A stretch of 64,000 bases of DNA from Neobacillus sp. CF12 (GCF_030348765.1 NZ_JAUCEU010000007.1:3903501-3967500); one strand, 5' to 3'; counted from the first letter of the stretch, positions 27,590 through 36,638 are shown. Made by a program: numbers and translations. The notes: generated by a model not told the origin, from the letters alone.

Positions 27590-28669
27590 ATGCTCAAATT
27601 GTGTTCCATTTTATTATCCGTGATACTTTTGATATCAGGTTGTTCTCTTTTTGAAAAAGAAAATCTCACGTCCAAAGATTCTCTTGAGGATGAGGCGATT
27701 GTCCTGCAGCCAGAGATTGAAGTGGTGGCTGAAGAGTTGAGGGTTCCCTGGTCAATCAGTAAGGTGAATCAGGTTTTTTATGTGAGTGAACGAACAGGAA
27801 GTATCGTAAAAATTGATAACGGTGAAATGGACAGACAACAGGTTGAATTGGAAAAACCGCTTGCGAAAGCTGCGGAAGCTGGATTACTTGGCTTTGTACT
27901 CGATCCGGGATTTTCTGATAATCAAAAGGCGTTTGCTTATTATACGTATTGGAACGATCAGGGGCAGTTTAATCGTGTGGTCGTCTTGCGCCATGAAGGG
28001 AATAAGTGGAGTGAGGAAAGGGTTCTGCTTGATCAGATTCCAAGTGCAGCCTATCATCATGGCGGTCGTCTGAAGATTGGTCCGGATGGGAAGTTGTATA
28101 TTACCACTGGTGATGCCACTACCCCAGAACTTTCACAGGATATAAAGTCCTTAAACGGGAAGATTTTAAGGATGAATTTAGAAGGCAGTATTCCGGAGGA
28201 TAATCCTTTTGAGAATTCCTACGTCTATAGCTACGGCCATCGAAATCCTCAGGGACTTGTTTGGATAGGAAATACACTATATGCGAGTGAACATGGGCAA
28301 TCCGCACATGATGAAATCAATTTGATTAAACCTGGAGCAAATTATGGATGGCCGCTAATTGAAGGAAATCAAAGTAAAACTGGAATGGTGACACCTTTGT
28401 TTCAGTCTGGTGAAGAAACGTGGGCTCCTTCAGGAATGGCTGCACATAATGGGAAACTGTACGCTGCAACATTAAGGGGAAGCGCAGTCCGTGAATTTGA
28501 CTTAGACAGGAAACTAACAAGTCCGGTTTTGACGGGATTAGGAAGGATACGAGATGTATTTGTTGATGATGAATACTTTTATTTTGTCAGCAACAACACA
28601 GACGGCAGGGGAAATCCTGATCAAAAGGATGACAAATTGTACAGAGTTTTGCTAACCAATCTGAAGTAA
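27590..28669 (+). CDS. PQQ-type sugar dehydrogenase lipoprotein
   Basis: The 359-residue protein has a lipobox ISGC (Cys18) and a six-bladed propeller of the soluble glucose/aldose sugar dehydrogenase family. Landmarks are EELRVPWSI, ERTGSIVKI, YHHGGRLKIGPDGKLYITTGD (catalytic His region), SYGHRNPQGL and APSGMAAHNGKLYAATLRG. It would oxidise aldoses outside the membrane with PQQ. No PQQ biosynthesis genes are in the window. It starts 14 bp after the HAD gene, with AGGAAGG. Confidence 0.85.
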   Translation: MLKLCSILLSVILLISGCSLFEKENLTSKDSLEDEAIVLQPEIEVVAEELRVPWSISKVNQVFYVSERTGSIVKIDNGEMDRQQVELEKPLAKAAEAGLLGFVLDPGFSDNQKAFAYYTYWNDQGQFNRVVVLRHEGNKWSEERVLLDQIPSAAYHHGGRLKIGPDGKLYITTGDATTPELSQDIKSLNGKILRMNLEGSIPEDNPFENSYVYSYGHRNPQGLVWIGNTLYASEHGQSAHDEINLIKPGANYGWPLIEGNQSKTGMVTPLFQSGEETWAPSGMAAHNGKLYAATLRGSAVREFDLDRKLTSPVLTGLGRIRDVFVDDEYFYFVSNNTDGRGNPDQKDDKLYRVLLTNLK

Positions 28670-28691
28670 CTGGATAAAGGCTGGTGTGATT

Positions 28692-28925
28692 ATGACGACA
28701 AAAAGTAATAAATTACTATATGGATGGACGCTGATAGCCCATCCAACCTATCAAATCTTTACAAACAGAAACTCATACGTCATCATCGACGAAGACAATG
28801 ACGTCATGCTCAGATTTACCCTCCAAGAAAACGAAATCGAAATCCAAGGCGCAAACTGGAACCTAAACTACAAAATCAACCTCGGCTTCAAAACCCTAAA
28901 AATCATCAACACACCAGAAGAGTAA
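28692..28925 (+). CDS. Small hypothetical protein
   Basis: The 77-residue protein (MTTKSNKLLYGWTLIAHPTYQIF...) is predicted to be mainly beta strand, without a signal peptide or Cys. It lies 22 bp after the sugar dehydrogenase and is probably co-transcribed with it. The start is ATG 28692; GTG 28686 is an alternative. The second half is rich in AAA/AAC codons. I do not recognise the family. Confidence 0.6.
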   Translation: MTTKSNKLLYGWTLIAHPTYQIFTNRNSYVIIDEDNDVMLRFTLQENEIEIQGANWNLNYKINLGFKTLKIINTPEE

Positions 28926-28929
28926 AAAC

Positions 28930-29007
28930 ATACGGTGACAGGCACCAAATATACAAAAAGGTGCATTTATGCAGATTTTTTTGCATAAAAGGTTGCTGTC
29001 ACCGTAT
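28930..29007. repeat. Nested palindrome between convergent genes
   Basis: A perfect outer inverted repeat ATACGGTGACAG/CTGTCACCGTAT (28930-28941, 28996-29007) encloses a perfect inner one, TTTATGCA/TGCATAAA (28966-28973, 28982-28989). It can act as a terminator for either side. The GGTGACAGGCACC core recalls palindromic elements scattered in other Bacillaceae (from memory). Confidence 0.75.
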
Positions 29008-29018
29008 TACTTCTCCAT

Positions 29019-29921
29019 TTAAAGGATAACGATTTTTAATGAGTTTACTTGCGATACTAGGAGTTCTTCGTATTGTTTTTGGGCTTGGAAGTTGATTTCT
29101 TGCTGGCTCATTTCTGGGTTTTCTTTTTTTACCTTCTCTATCATGTCTTTTTGTACTTTTTGGGAGAGGACAATCATTTGATATTGCTGCTTTTCGGTTT
29201 CCCAAAATTTCTCTTCACCATATTCGTTAATCATTGCCTTCGCGGATTCGAACTGGTTGTATTGGTCGCGGACCTTATTGATTTCTGTTTCCACTTCGGA
29301 TTCAGTGGCGGAGTGCCCCTTTTCTTCAGCGAGCATGGCCATTGCCCGCAGGCGGATGATTTGCGTTAACAGTTGATTTTGGTCTTCAATCAACTTTTCT
29401 TGTGATTCCCAGTAAGTTAAGGCTTCCTTCAATTCGTCGCCTATATAACGCTTTTGGTCTGTCTCACGATTGATAGCAAGCTGAAGGTAATTGATAAACT
29501 TGTAGAAGTCTAAATCTTCATAGGTAATCCATTCACCGTTAATCGAAGCAACGCCTTCCGGTTGTTTCACCTCATAATTGATAGTCTGTTCAGTCTTTTT
29601 CCCATCCTTCTCAAGGATAAAGAATATTTCATATTTCCCTGTCATCGGCAGTTGGACGGTACCTGAATATAGCCCATCTTCCTCCTCTGTGAGCTCCACT
29701 TCCGTTGTACCGTGGTCCATATTGGTCATTGAAAATTCCGCTGAAACAGTAAGACCTTCTGCTGCCTCATCCTTTTCACTTACTCTAACTTCAAAGGGCA
29801 TTTCCTTATCAGGTTGATGATAGATTGGTTTTGTGACTTTAATGCTATACTCAGGGTCGCCGCTGCAGCCTGCAAGTACAGTAAGCAGCAGCAGTGCGGT
29901 CAGCCTCATCGCTTTTTTCAT
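29019..29921 (-). CDS. YtkA-like plus SurA-like lipoprotein at the end of the nos operon
   Basis: The 300-residue protein has a lipobox LAGC (Cys19). Residues about 24-118 form a YtkA/FixH-like beta domain (YSIKVTKPIYHQPDKEMPFEVRVSEKDEAAEGLTVSAEFSMTNMDHGTTEVELTEEEDGLYSGTVQLPMTGKYEIFF pattern). Residues about 125-300 are a charged helical region like SurA/PrsA N-terminal chaperone domains (ASINGEWITYEDLDFYKF, then GHSATESEVETEINKV). It overlaps nosF by 4 bp, so it belongs to the nos operon, in the place where other clusters carry nosL. It lacks the Cys/Met pattern of NosL. It may help fold or load copper into NosZ; that is inference. Confidence 0.7.
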   Translation of the reverse strand: MKKAMRLTALLLLTVLAGCSGDPEYSIKVTKPIYHQPDKEMPFEVRVSEKDEAAEGLTVSAEFSMTNMDHGTTEVELTEEEDGLYSGTVQLPMTGKYEIFFILEKDGKKTEQTINYEVKQPEGVASINGEWITYEDLDFYKFINYLQLAINRETDQKRYIGDELKEALTYWESQEKLIEDQNQLLTQIIRLRAMAMLAEEKGHSATESEVETEINKVRDQYNQFESAKAMINEYGEEKFWETEKQQYQMIVLSQKVQKDMIEKVKKENPEMSQQEINFQAQKQYEELLVSQVNSLKIVIL

Positions 29922-30595
29922 GATTCAATCCCTCCAAGATTATGTGTAAGTAAGAATTCATCCACCGTGTATTTTTCCATTTTTCCATTATTTAAATAGG
30001 CCACATGTGTACAAACCGATCTAATTTCATCGAGATGATGAGAGGAGAGCAGGATGGTTTTATCATGAAGCGATTTTAACACTTCTAGTATTTCCTTTCG
30101 CCCCATCGGGTCAATCCCGCTAGTAGGTTCATCAAGAATCAGAATACTTGAATCTTGATAGAGAGTGATGGCTAGTCCTAGGCGCTGCAGCATGCCTTTG
30201 GAATATTTCTTCACTTGCACTTCACGGTCATCCCATAGACTTACCGACCTAAGGACACTCTCTATCCGCTCTTGATCCACTGTCTTTCCAACTGCCTCAG
30301 CAAAAAAGCTTATATTTTCATGACCCGTCAGCATCGGATAAAGTTGAAATTTTTCTGGCAGATAGGCAATCGCTTTTTTCCAATCATGATTTTTCTTCGT
30401 AACTTGAACGCCGTTAATGATAATCGAGCCCTGTTTGACAGGAAGTAGTCCTAGAAGACTGTTGATAAACGTGGACTTTCCTGCACCGTTGCGCCCGACT
30501 AGGGCACAAATTTCATGTTTATTGATTTCAATATTGATAGACTCCAGGATCAATTTTTTCCCGAAGGATTGGTTTAGATTTGTTACCGTGATCAT
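29918..30595 (-). CDS. nosF: Nitrous oxide reductase maturation ATPase NosF
   Basis: The 225-residue ABC ATPase has Walker A GRNGAGKST, signature YSKGMLQRLGLA, Walker B ILILDEPTSGID and the H-loop SSHHLDEI. It pairs with NosY and NosD to supply sulfur for the CuZ centre of NosZ. It overlaps nosY by 4 bp and the downstream lipoprotein gene by 4 bp. Confidence 0.92.
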   Translation of the reverse strand: MITVTNLNQSFGKKLILESINIEINKHEICALVGRNGAGKSTFINSLLGLLPVKQGSIIINGVQVTKKNHDWKKAIAYLPEKFQLYPMLTGHENISFFAEAVGKTVDQERIESVLRSVSLWDDREVQVKKYSKGMLQRLGLAITLYQDSSILILDEPTSGIDPMGRKEILEVLKSLHDKTILLSSHHLDEIRSVCTHVAYLNNGKMEKYTVDEFLLTHNLGGIES

Positions 30596-31389
30596 TCGAA
30601 GCCCTCCTTACGGTGAAAAACAATACCTGCTGAGATAGAAGTAATAAGCCAGAACAATAGATTTCCTAACAGAAAGAATGCTGGCTTCGTCCACATGAAG
30701 GCTTGGAGAAGACGTGACATGTGACCCATGGAATAAACGCCCATGCCTGTTTCTAAGAACATTCGAACTGACTGCAATGGATTTAAAAAATAGCCTACTG
30801 AGAACAACTTTACATTTTCATGGGTAACGGCTGGCAAAAACGAGAGCAAGATAAAGTCGTGTAAGAAGAAAAAGTAAAACCAAACAAAAATCGTATAACC
30901 AATAATCTGCATTCTGGAAGTACTAAAACTTCCGATAGCGGCACCCATTTGTAAGAACAGCAGTGACATCACTACAATTGCCAATATAAAGATGAAATAA
31001 GCCTTTATATCAAGCTCGAAGTTAAACTTAAGTAAGAGCAGGTAGATAGAAAACCAAACTAGGACCGGGACTAGGACGACGGTATAGAGGCCTAGACTCT
31101 TACGTAGTAAAAAACTTGCGTAATTATCCTTTTTGGTCAGCAGCATGATTAACGTTTTTTGTTCCTTTTCTTGAAAAATAGAAAAGGCACCTATAAACAA
31201 GCAAAGTATCGGGATAAAATAAATAATCGTATCAAATAAATTAATTAAGAGAACATAAAAGCCTTTATCAAATGAAAGGGCTGTGGAACGAAACAAGATA
31301 CTGACTGAAATCAGAACAATGATGCTTAATGCGAGCCATAATCCTTTTCCTCTTATGTTTTCCTTCCATTCCTTCCAAATGTAATGCAT
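30592..31389 (-). CDS. nosY: Nitrous oxide reductase maturation permease NosY
   Basis: The 265-residue ABC-2 type membrane protein has six hydrophobic segments and the loop FSIFQEKEQKTLIMLLTKKDNYASF. It is the membrane partner of NosF and NosD. AAAAGGGAGA lies before the ATG; the start lies inside the 3' end of nosD (37-bp overlap), indicating coupled translation. Confidence 0.9.
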   Translation of the reverse strand: MHYIWKEWKENIRGKGLWLALSIIVLISVSILFRSTALSFDKGFYVLLINLFDTIIYFIPILCLFIGAFSIFQEKEQKTLIMLLTKKDNYASFLLRKSLGLYTVVLVPVLVWFSIYLLLLKFNFELDIKAYFIFILAIVVMSLLFLQMGAAIGSFSTSRMQIIGYTIFVWFYFFFLHDFILLSFLPAVTHENVKLFSVGYFLNPLQSVRMFLETGMGVYSMGHMSRLLQAFMWTKPAFFLLGNLLFWLITSISAGIVFHRKEGFE

Positions 31390-32693
31390 AGTAAATGTCT
31401 CCCTTTTAGTAAGATCAGCACTGCGGCGAGCCCTATCACCGCAACAAGGATGAGGTTGCTCGTACCTTTTGCAGCTGCAAGAGGGTGCGGGTCATTAAAC
31501 ATAACTTTCTCATCACCCAGGACTGCATTCATTTTTTCATAAATGCCGAGTGCAGGACTTTTTAAAAATAAATAAGATAGTTCCTGATCTTCAAGTAATT
31601 GATAAAGCGAAGATTGATAAGTTATAGGAAAGTCCCCAATGCCGTTCTGGTTTAAATCGGTGAGCGGGAAGGAGTTTCCCCAGTCATTTCCATTGCCTTC
31701 ATGACTCCAGAAATTGTTTTCGCCACTTCCTCCTATTGTCACGGCGGGAATAGTGTTTTCGGTTATCAGGTTTCCGGTGAAAATTTGTTCATTGGAACTA
31801 GCCCAAAGTTCAATCCCAATTTGATTTTGAGAGATTTTATTACCTTGAATACTATTTCTTGTCGCTTGATCAATGTAGATACCTCTTTGATTCATATAAA
31901 AGGTATTGTTTTTTATCTGGTTATCGTTCGCTTGCAGCAGCAATAATCCAAATGATTGATTTCCATAGTTTACAATAAAGTGATTATCCTCTAGCAATAG
32001 GCGATTGGAATTCATGACCGCAGCGCCGCCCGTATTCATCGTGAAGGTATTATTTTTAAAAATGTTCTCATCTGAATACATGTAATGCAGGCCGTACCGC
32101 GTGTTACTAATCTTATTTTGATAGCTTTCATTCTTGTTTGCATAATCGAAGAACATTCCATCACGGGTGCCTTCGATGGTGTTATGGGTTAGGAGATTAT
32201 TATTTGCGTAATAGACATGGATCCCATTTCCCTGTGCAGCAATTTCTCCTTTACCCATTCCTTTTATCGTAACGTTGGTGATTTTATTGTCGTGTGCTTG
32301 ACTTAAGTAGATTCCATGAAAAGAATCAGTAATCTTAATGTGATCTACCACATTTCCGTTACTGTGAATTTTAATACCTGCGTACTCCTCTGAGGAGTTA
32401 CGGTTCATACTGCTGTTTGTAACAGTCAGCTTTTTAATCGTCACGTTCGGTGCCTTAATGGAGATGACGTTCCCAGTCCCGTCACCTTTGATGACTGTTT
32501 TCTCTGAGCCGATTATCGTCAATCTCTTGTCGATGACAATATTGCCTTCGTAGGTTTTTTCTTCAAGCTTTAAAACTGCTCCTTCTTCCAAGCTGTCGAT
32601 CATGGCTTGCAAGTTTTCGGCAGCGCTATTTTTCTCTGGGTGTACTATAAAGGTTAGAGAGAAAACGAAAAGAATGAGCAGTAATTTATTCAT
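31353..32693 (-). CDS. nosD: Copper-site maturation protein NosD
   Basis: The 446-residue protein has a signal peptide. Right-handed parallel beta-helix repeats (CASH domain) follow, with many short N-rich rungs such as NKITNVTIKG, NNLLTHNTIEG and NEIFKNNTF-like units. One C-terminal membrane segment is near residue 415. It is the extracytoplasmic maturation factor for CuZ. ATG 32693 follows GGAAGGA; the earlier ATG 32711 would leave no site. Confidence 0.9.
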   Translation of the reverse strand: MNKLLLILFVFSLTFIVHPEKNSAAENLQAMIDSLEEGAVLKLEEKTYEGNIVIDKRLTIIGSEKTVIKGDGTGNVISIKAPNVTIKKLTVTNSSMNRNSSEEYAGIKIHSNGNVVDHIKITDSFHGIYLSQAHDNKITNVTIKGMGKGEIAAQGNGIHVYYANNNLLTHNTIEGTRDGMFFDYANKNESYQNKISNTRYGLHYMYSDENIFKNNTFTMNTGGAAVMNSNRLLLEDNHFIVNYGNQSFGLLLLQANDNQIKNNTFYMNQRGIYIDQATRNSIQGNKISQNQIGIELWASSNEQIFTGNLITENTIPAVTIGGSGENNFWSHEGNGNDWGNSFPLTDLNQNGIGDFPITYQSSLYQLLEDQELSYLFLKSPALGIYEKMNAVLGDEKVMFNDPHPLAAAKGTSNLILVAVIGLAAVLILLKGRHLLCITFGRNGRKT

Positions 32694-33256
32694 CTTGTTC
32701 GATCCTTCCATAACGGAATTAATAATAAAATAAAGGCTGCAATGAGGAAATACGCACCGTATCCGAGAATACTTTCGGTGACAAAGTTTGCAACTGTATT
32801 ATGCCCTAAAAGGGGCGGAACAAATGGGTCAATTTTTATCGGTGCTGTTGGGCTTAAATTGGTGCCGAATTTGCGAAGCGCACGTGTAAGATCCCAAACA
32901 CCGAGCCCGCCCCCAATGATAAACAGTCCTATCAATCCATAAAGCAATGGTTTCTTTCGCAGGATGGCTGTCAAAAGAGTAATAGCTGCTAAACCAATGA
33001 CTAAGTAAGATAGGTACGCTAATTCCGGGAAGTTTTCTTCACTGAAATTCTCCATGCCAATATAGTGATTTAGGCCGTTAACAATATCAATTTCACCTTC
33101 AAGTTTATTCGGATACACGATAATATTTAATCCTTCTGGATACTGCGGGGCAAAGAAGATCATTTGCCACCAAGGAAAAAACAAAGATAGAACAACTAAA
33201 CCTGCCGCAAGTGCGATGAGTAATGATGAAACCAGTGATAGTTTTCTTGCCTTCAT
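32690..33256 (-). CDS. nosB: NosB-type membrane protein
   Basis: The 188-residue protein has four or so membrane segments and the conserved-looking loop FFPWWQMIFFAPQYPEGLNI after the first. Its position between nosZ and nosD matches NosB of clade II clusters, a quinol-linked or assembly membrane protein whose role is not fully known. ATG 33256 follows GAAAGGA. It overlaps nosD by 4 bp. Confidence 0.8.
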   Translation of the reverse strand: MKARKLSLVSSLLIALAAGLVVLSLFFPWWQMIFFAPQYPEGLNIIVYPNKLEGEIDIVNGLNHYIGMENFSEENFPELAYLSYLVIGLAAITLLTAILRKKPLLYGLIGLFIIGGGLGVWDLTRALRKFGTNLSPTAPIKIDPFVPPLLGHNTVANFVTESILGYGAYFLIAAFILLLIPLWKDRTR

Positions 33257-33321
33257 GTAAAACAAGTCCTTTCTAAACGGAGAAGGGTACCAATTGAATC
33301 AATTGATACCCATCAACCCTT

Positions 33322-35190
33322 TTAGTTCTTAGGCTTTACAAGGAAGTAGCCGGTCATTTCTTGGTGTAGTGCTGAACAGAAGTTAGTACAGTAAAGCGGG
33401 AATGTACCTGCTTTGTCAGCAGTAAATTCGATTGTATTCGTTTGGCCAGGCTGGACCTCAATGTTTAAGTTATAGCTGTTGATGGCAAATCCATGGGTAA
33501 TATCCTCATCAAAATCAGTATTTGTTAAGTGGATAAACACCTTATCTCCTTGGTTGACTTCAATCACATCAGGTCGTTTTGCTTTCGCGTCAAAGATAAA
33601 TTTCGAACGCATCGCGATACCGTAGACATGGACTTCATTTCCGTTACGTTCAATCCTCGCCTGATCTTGTTTATAGGTCGCAAGCTTATTGCTTTCATCC
33701 TTCTCATAAACTTCAATGGTCTTAATCTTATCTGCTTTAATAATTTGCGCATAGTGTGGCTCAGGGTTAACCGGTGAAGATTGAATAACTTTCATTTTCC
33801 CGCTGATATCAATCAATTGCATCGACTCAGGGTGTGAAGGTCCAACGGATAAATAGCTGTCTTTTGCAATTTTGTTTAGAGCAATCAGCCATTTTCCATC
33901 AGGTGCCACTGTATCACCTTCTGCAGCTACAGAGTGTCCTGGTGAGTATTGAACAGGTACACGGTCTAATGTTTCGCCTGTTTTTGGATCCCATTTCACA
34001 ATTTCAGAAGAGATAAACATGGTTGTGTAGGCCATGCCTTTATCATCAAACTGAGTATGAAGCGGTCCAAGTGCGTTTTCAGGGTTAACTTCTCTCTCCA
34101 TAATAGAGTCGTAGTTGATAATTGGAATACCGTTACGCTCGCCAGCGAAGTCTTGTTTTTCAATCGCTTCAAAGGCTTTTTCAAAAGAGAATACGGTCAT
34201 TGCTGGCGCAAGTTTTCCAGAAGCAATAAAGTGTTTTCCATCTGGCGTTACGTCAACACCATGTGGTGATTTAGCAACAGGAACAAGGTAAATACCACCT
34301 TTATGCTTTTCAGGGAAAATCATTTTTTGACCGGTTACTTCATCATACTGTCCATCTGCAACCATTTTCTCAAGCTCTTTCCAGTTAAAAAGAACAATGA
34401 AGTCACGGTCAGCTTGTGAAGCGTTAATTTCAAGATTCGTTGTTGCTTCTTCTGTGTTATACGTTGTCATTACTGCCCAGTCTGCTGAACTTTTTTTACC
34501 AGCGTCAGATAAATCATAAGACCATGGCGGAAGGGCAACTTGGTAAGCAATATTGAGTTTTTCTTTGTTTTGATCAAACGTTACAGCTGACATTACGCCG
34601 CGGTACTCCTGGCTGTAATCATCTAATGATTTGTATTCAGAGCCAATTGGTACGGCGAAACGTGTTGGCAGGAACATATACTCTGTATTTTCCGTAACGA
34701 ACGCCGCGCAGTGCGGGCCGCTTGTATTTGGAACATTAATAATGTCTTTTACAGTAAACGTTTCTAGATTCATTGCGGCTGCACGGCTGTTGCCGACATC
34801 AGTAGCAAACATATATTTTCCGTCATAGTCACCATTTGTTTCTGAGAAAGCTGGGTGGTGAAGATCTCCCCAAGTATAGTCACCTAATAATTTTTTTGAA
34901 TGCTCGTCAAATCCATATCCTGTTGCAGAGTCTGGCGAGAATACTGGAACGGTCCGAATATGACGCATCGATGGAACACCATAGATAAACATTTGACCGG
35001 AGTGGCCGCCAGATGCAAATAGATAGTAATCATCTTTTTCTCCGAATGGTACATACACTTTTTCAGCATCGCTTTTGGCAGTACTAGAAGCAGCTTGATT
35101 GTTCGTACTAGTTGAAAAATCAGCGAATGTTATCGTTGCTGCTACAAAACCTGCTAGTAAACCAGAGGCGATTGGAATCCATTTCTTCAT
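33322..35190 (-). CDS. nosZ: Nitrous oxide reductase, Sec-dependent clade II type
   Basis: The 622-residue protein reduces N2O to N2 outside the membrane. It has a simple Sec-type signal (no twin Arg), which together with nosB and nosC marks clade II. The propeller holds the CuZ histidines (DLHHPAFSE near residue 110, GPHCAAF, KSPHGVDVTPDGKH). The C-terminal cupredoxin domain carries the CuA motif CTNFCSALHQEM with Cys601, Cys605, His609 and Met612. It is complete, with a good GGTGGTG ribosome site. Confidence 0.96.
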   Translation of the reverse strand: MKKWIPIASGLLAGFVAATITFADFSTSTNNQAASSTAKSDAEKVYVPFGEKDDYYLFASGGHSGQMFIYGVPSMRHIRTVPVFSPDSATGYGFDEHSKKLLGDYTWGDLHHPAFSETNGDYDGKYMFATDVGNSRAAAMNLETFTVKDIINVPNTSGPHCAAFVTENTEYMFLPTRFAVPIGSEYKSLDDYSQEYRGVMSAVTFDQNKEKLNIAYQVALPPWSYDLSDAGKKSSADWAVMTTYNTEEATTNLEINASQADRDFIVLFNWKELEKMVADGQYDEVTGQKMIFPEKHKGGIYLVPVAKSPHGVDVTPDGKHFIASGKLAPAMTVFSFEKAFEAIEKQDFAGERNGIPIINYDSIMEREVNPENALGPLHTQFDDKGMAYTTMFISSEIVKWDPKTGETLDRVPVQYSPGHSVAAEGDTVAPDGKWLIALNKIAKDSYLSVGPSHPESMQLIDISGKMKVIQSSPVNPEPHYAQIIKADKIKTIEVYEKDESNKLATYKQDQARIERNGNEVHVYGIAMRSKFIFDAKAKRPDVIEVNQGDKVFIHLTNTDFDEDITHGFAINSYNLNIEVQPGQTNTIEFTADKAGTFPLYCTNFCSALHQEMTGYFLVKPKN

Positions 35191-35206
35191 CTATCACACC
35201 ACCTTA

Positions 35207-35650
35207 TTATTTTTCAGAAGCTTGCTTTAACATATCTAACACTTGCGTGCGTTCTTCATCTGTTAACGGGCTGCCGCCAATAACGCTCGACATAACCGCG
35301 GAAGTTGGTTCTTTTAGGAATTCATCAATTGATTTTCCATGCTTACCTTCAACATCTGTAAAGGCCTTTGAAAGGTCTGGACCTGTTGCCCCGCCGTCTA
35401 AACCAAGAGAATCAACTGCGTGACAGCCAAGACAACCTTTACTGTTAAGGATGTTATCAGCATCTACCGAAACTGTTTCTTCTTTTGCTTCCTCTTTTTG
35501 GTCATCTGTTTCACTTGCTTCTTCTGTTACTTGCGTTTGAGCGACTTGAGGCTGTTTATCGGAATCTCCCATTATGACACCAAATACCAAGTACCCAAGA
35601 CCAAAACCAATTATTAAGCTAATGGCAAAGTTGATCATTGCCTTATTCAT
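35207..35650 (-). CDS. nosC: Membrane-anchored cytochrome c NosC
   Basis: The 147-residue protein has an N-terminal membrane anchor (residues 5-27), an acidic linker (residues 30-62) and one class I haem site CLGCH (73-77). It is the likely electron donor to NosZ, whose gene follows 16 bp later. It is the first gene of the nos operon. GGAGGGGGAAG lies before the ATG. Confidence 0.9.
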   Translation of the reverse strand: MNKAMINFAISLIIGFGLGYLVFGVIMGDSDKQPQVAQTQVTEEASETDDQKEEAKEETVSVDADNILNSKGCLGCHAVDSLGLDGGATGPDLSKAFTDVEGKHGKSIDEFLKEPTSAVMSSVIGGSPLTDEERTQVLDMLKQASEK

Positions 35651-35685
35651 ACTTCCCCCTCCTTCTGTGTCTATTGAACAACTTC

Positions 35686-35730
35686 ATAGTAATAAGATTT
35701 CCAGGTTGAAAATGTGATGTTCCGCACATT
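35686..35730 (-). promoter_or_regulatory. FNR-type promoter of the nos operon
   Basis: An inverted repeat AATGTG-N8-CACATT (35711-35730) contains TGTGATGTTCCGCACA, close to the FNR/CRP consensus. A -10 hexamer TACTAT (minus strand, 35686-35691) begins 29.5 bp from the box centre, which would place the box at about -41.5, as at class II activated promoters. Confidence 0.7.
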
Positions 35731-35743
35731 TTTTTAACCATGT

Positions 35744-35805
35744 TTGAACGTTTTGTGAAGTGGGTTGAAATGATAAGGCTTTGAAAAATTGAACGTTTTG
35801 TGAAG
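35744..35805. repeat. 17-bp direct repeat in the nos/fnr intergenic region
   Basis: TTGAACGTTTTGTGAAG occurs at 35744-35760 and again at 35789-35805, 45 bp apart. Each copy ends in TGTGA, but only the second continues into a TCAC half-site. It may be a duplicated regulator site. Confidence 0.8.
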
Positions 35806-35841
35806 ATTATCACTACGTGATGTGAAAATTTTAACTACAAT
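35799..35841 (+). promoter_or_regulatory. FNR-type promoter of the crp/fnr-like gene
   Basis: TGTGAAGATTATCACT (35799-35814) matches TGTGA-N6-TCACA except for the last base. TACAAT (35836-35841) begins 29.5 bp after the box centre, the same geometry as on the nos side. It suggests that the regulator activates its own gene under low oxygen. Confidence 0.75.
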
Positions 35842-35894
35842 AAAAGTACATATGTGGAATCACAGGGTTAAAAATAGAAGGGAGGAGTGGCAGA

Positions 35895-36638
35895 ATGAAT
35901 CCTATTCATGCTTTAGTGGACCATCCAATAGGTAGAGTCAGAGAGTTGAAAATCGAGGAATTCCTTCGTAAAATTGTCATTTTTAAGGATTTATCTGCAA
36001 AATCCATTCAGCTTATCGCAAATCGGATTCAAACATTACCCTTTAAAAAAGGAGCACAGATTATTTGTGAAGATGAAGTGGCCAAAGGGATATTCTTTAT
36101 TCATTCCGGAGCGGTAAAGCTAACCAAACAAGATGAAAACGGAAACGAAATCATTGTTTGTATGAAGCAAAAAGGTGATGTGTTTGCGGAGGCTTGTCTA
36201 TTCTCAAAAACATCTGGACTTTATCCGGCGACGGCCACTATGCTCCAAGATGGTCAGCTTTTCTTTTTAGATAAAATAGATTTAGAGAAGGGGCTTCATG
36301 AATATCCCGATCTTGCTGTTCAAATGATCGAATACATGAGCGATGCTCTTCGTGAAATGACTTCCACCTTAAGAGATGTAGCATTGCTAGATGTTTATGC
36401 GAAGACAGTTAGGACGTTAGAACGGTTGGGGAACAAATTTAATACTTCAACGACGAGATGGAATATTGAAATCCCTTTGACGATTCAAGAATTTGCGACG
36501 GTAGTGGGTACTTCACGAGAAAGTGTTAGTCGTGTATTTTCGAAGCTAAAAAAAGAAGGAATCATTGATATGAAATCAAGGAAAATCATTATCCTTGATA
36601 TGTGCAAACTTTGCACCTTGATAAAACCAGCATATTAA
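35895..36638 (+). CDS. Crp/Fnr-family regulator
   Basis: The 247-residue protein has a cyclic-nucleotide-type beta-barrel (residues 30-150, FIHSGAVKLTKQDENGNEI), a dimer helix and a C-terminal winged helix with recognition segment GTSRESVSRVFSKLKKEG. Cys are at 58, 89, 101, 237 and 240. The C-terminal CKLC pair recalls B. subtilis Fnr, which binds its 4Fe-4S cluster through three C-terminal Cys and an Asp, but only two are at the end here. It is divergent from nos and probably activates it. GGGAGGAG lies before the ATG. Confidence 0.85.
   Translation: MNPIHALVDHPIGRVRELKIEEFLRKIVIFKDLSAKSIQLIANRIQTLPFKKGAQIICEDEVAKGIFFIHSGAVKLTKQDENGNEIIVCMKQKGDVFAEACLFSKTSGLYPATATMLQDGQLFFLDKIDLEKGLHEYPDLAVQMIEYMSDALREMTSTLRDVALLDVYAKTVRTLERLGNKFNTSTTRWNIEIPLTIQEFATVVGTSRESVSRVFSKLKKEGIIDMKSRKIIILDMCKLCTLIKPAY

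Noticed and set aside
35756-35775. First TTTTGTGAAG copy as an FNR box
   Set aside because: The second half-site (TTGAA) does not match TCACA; only the second copy makes a full box.
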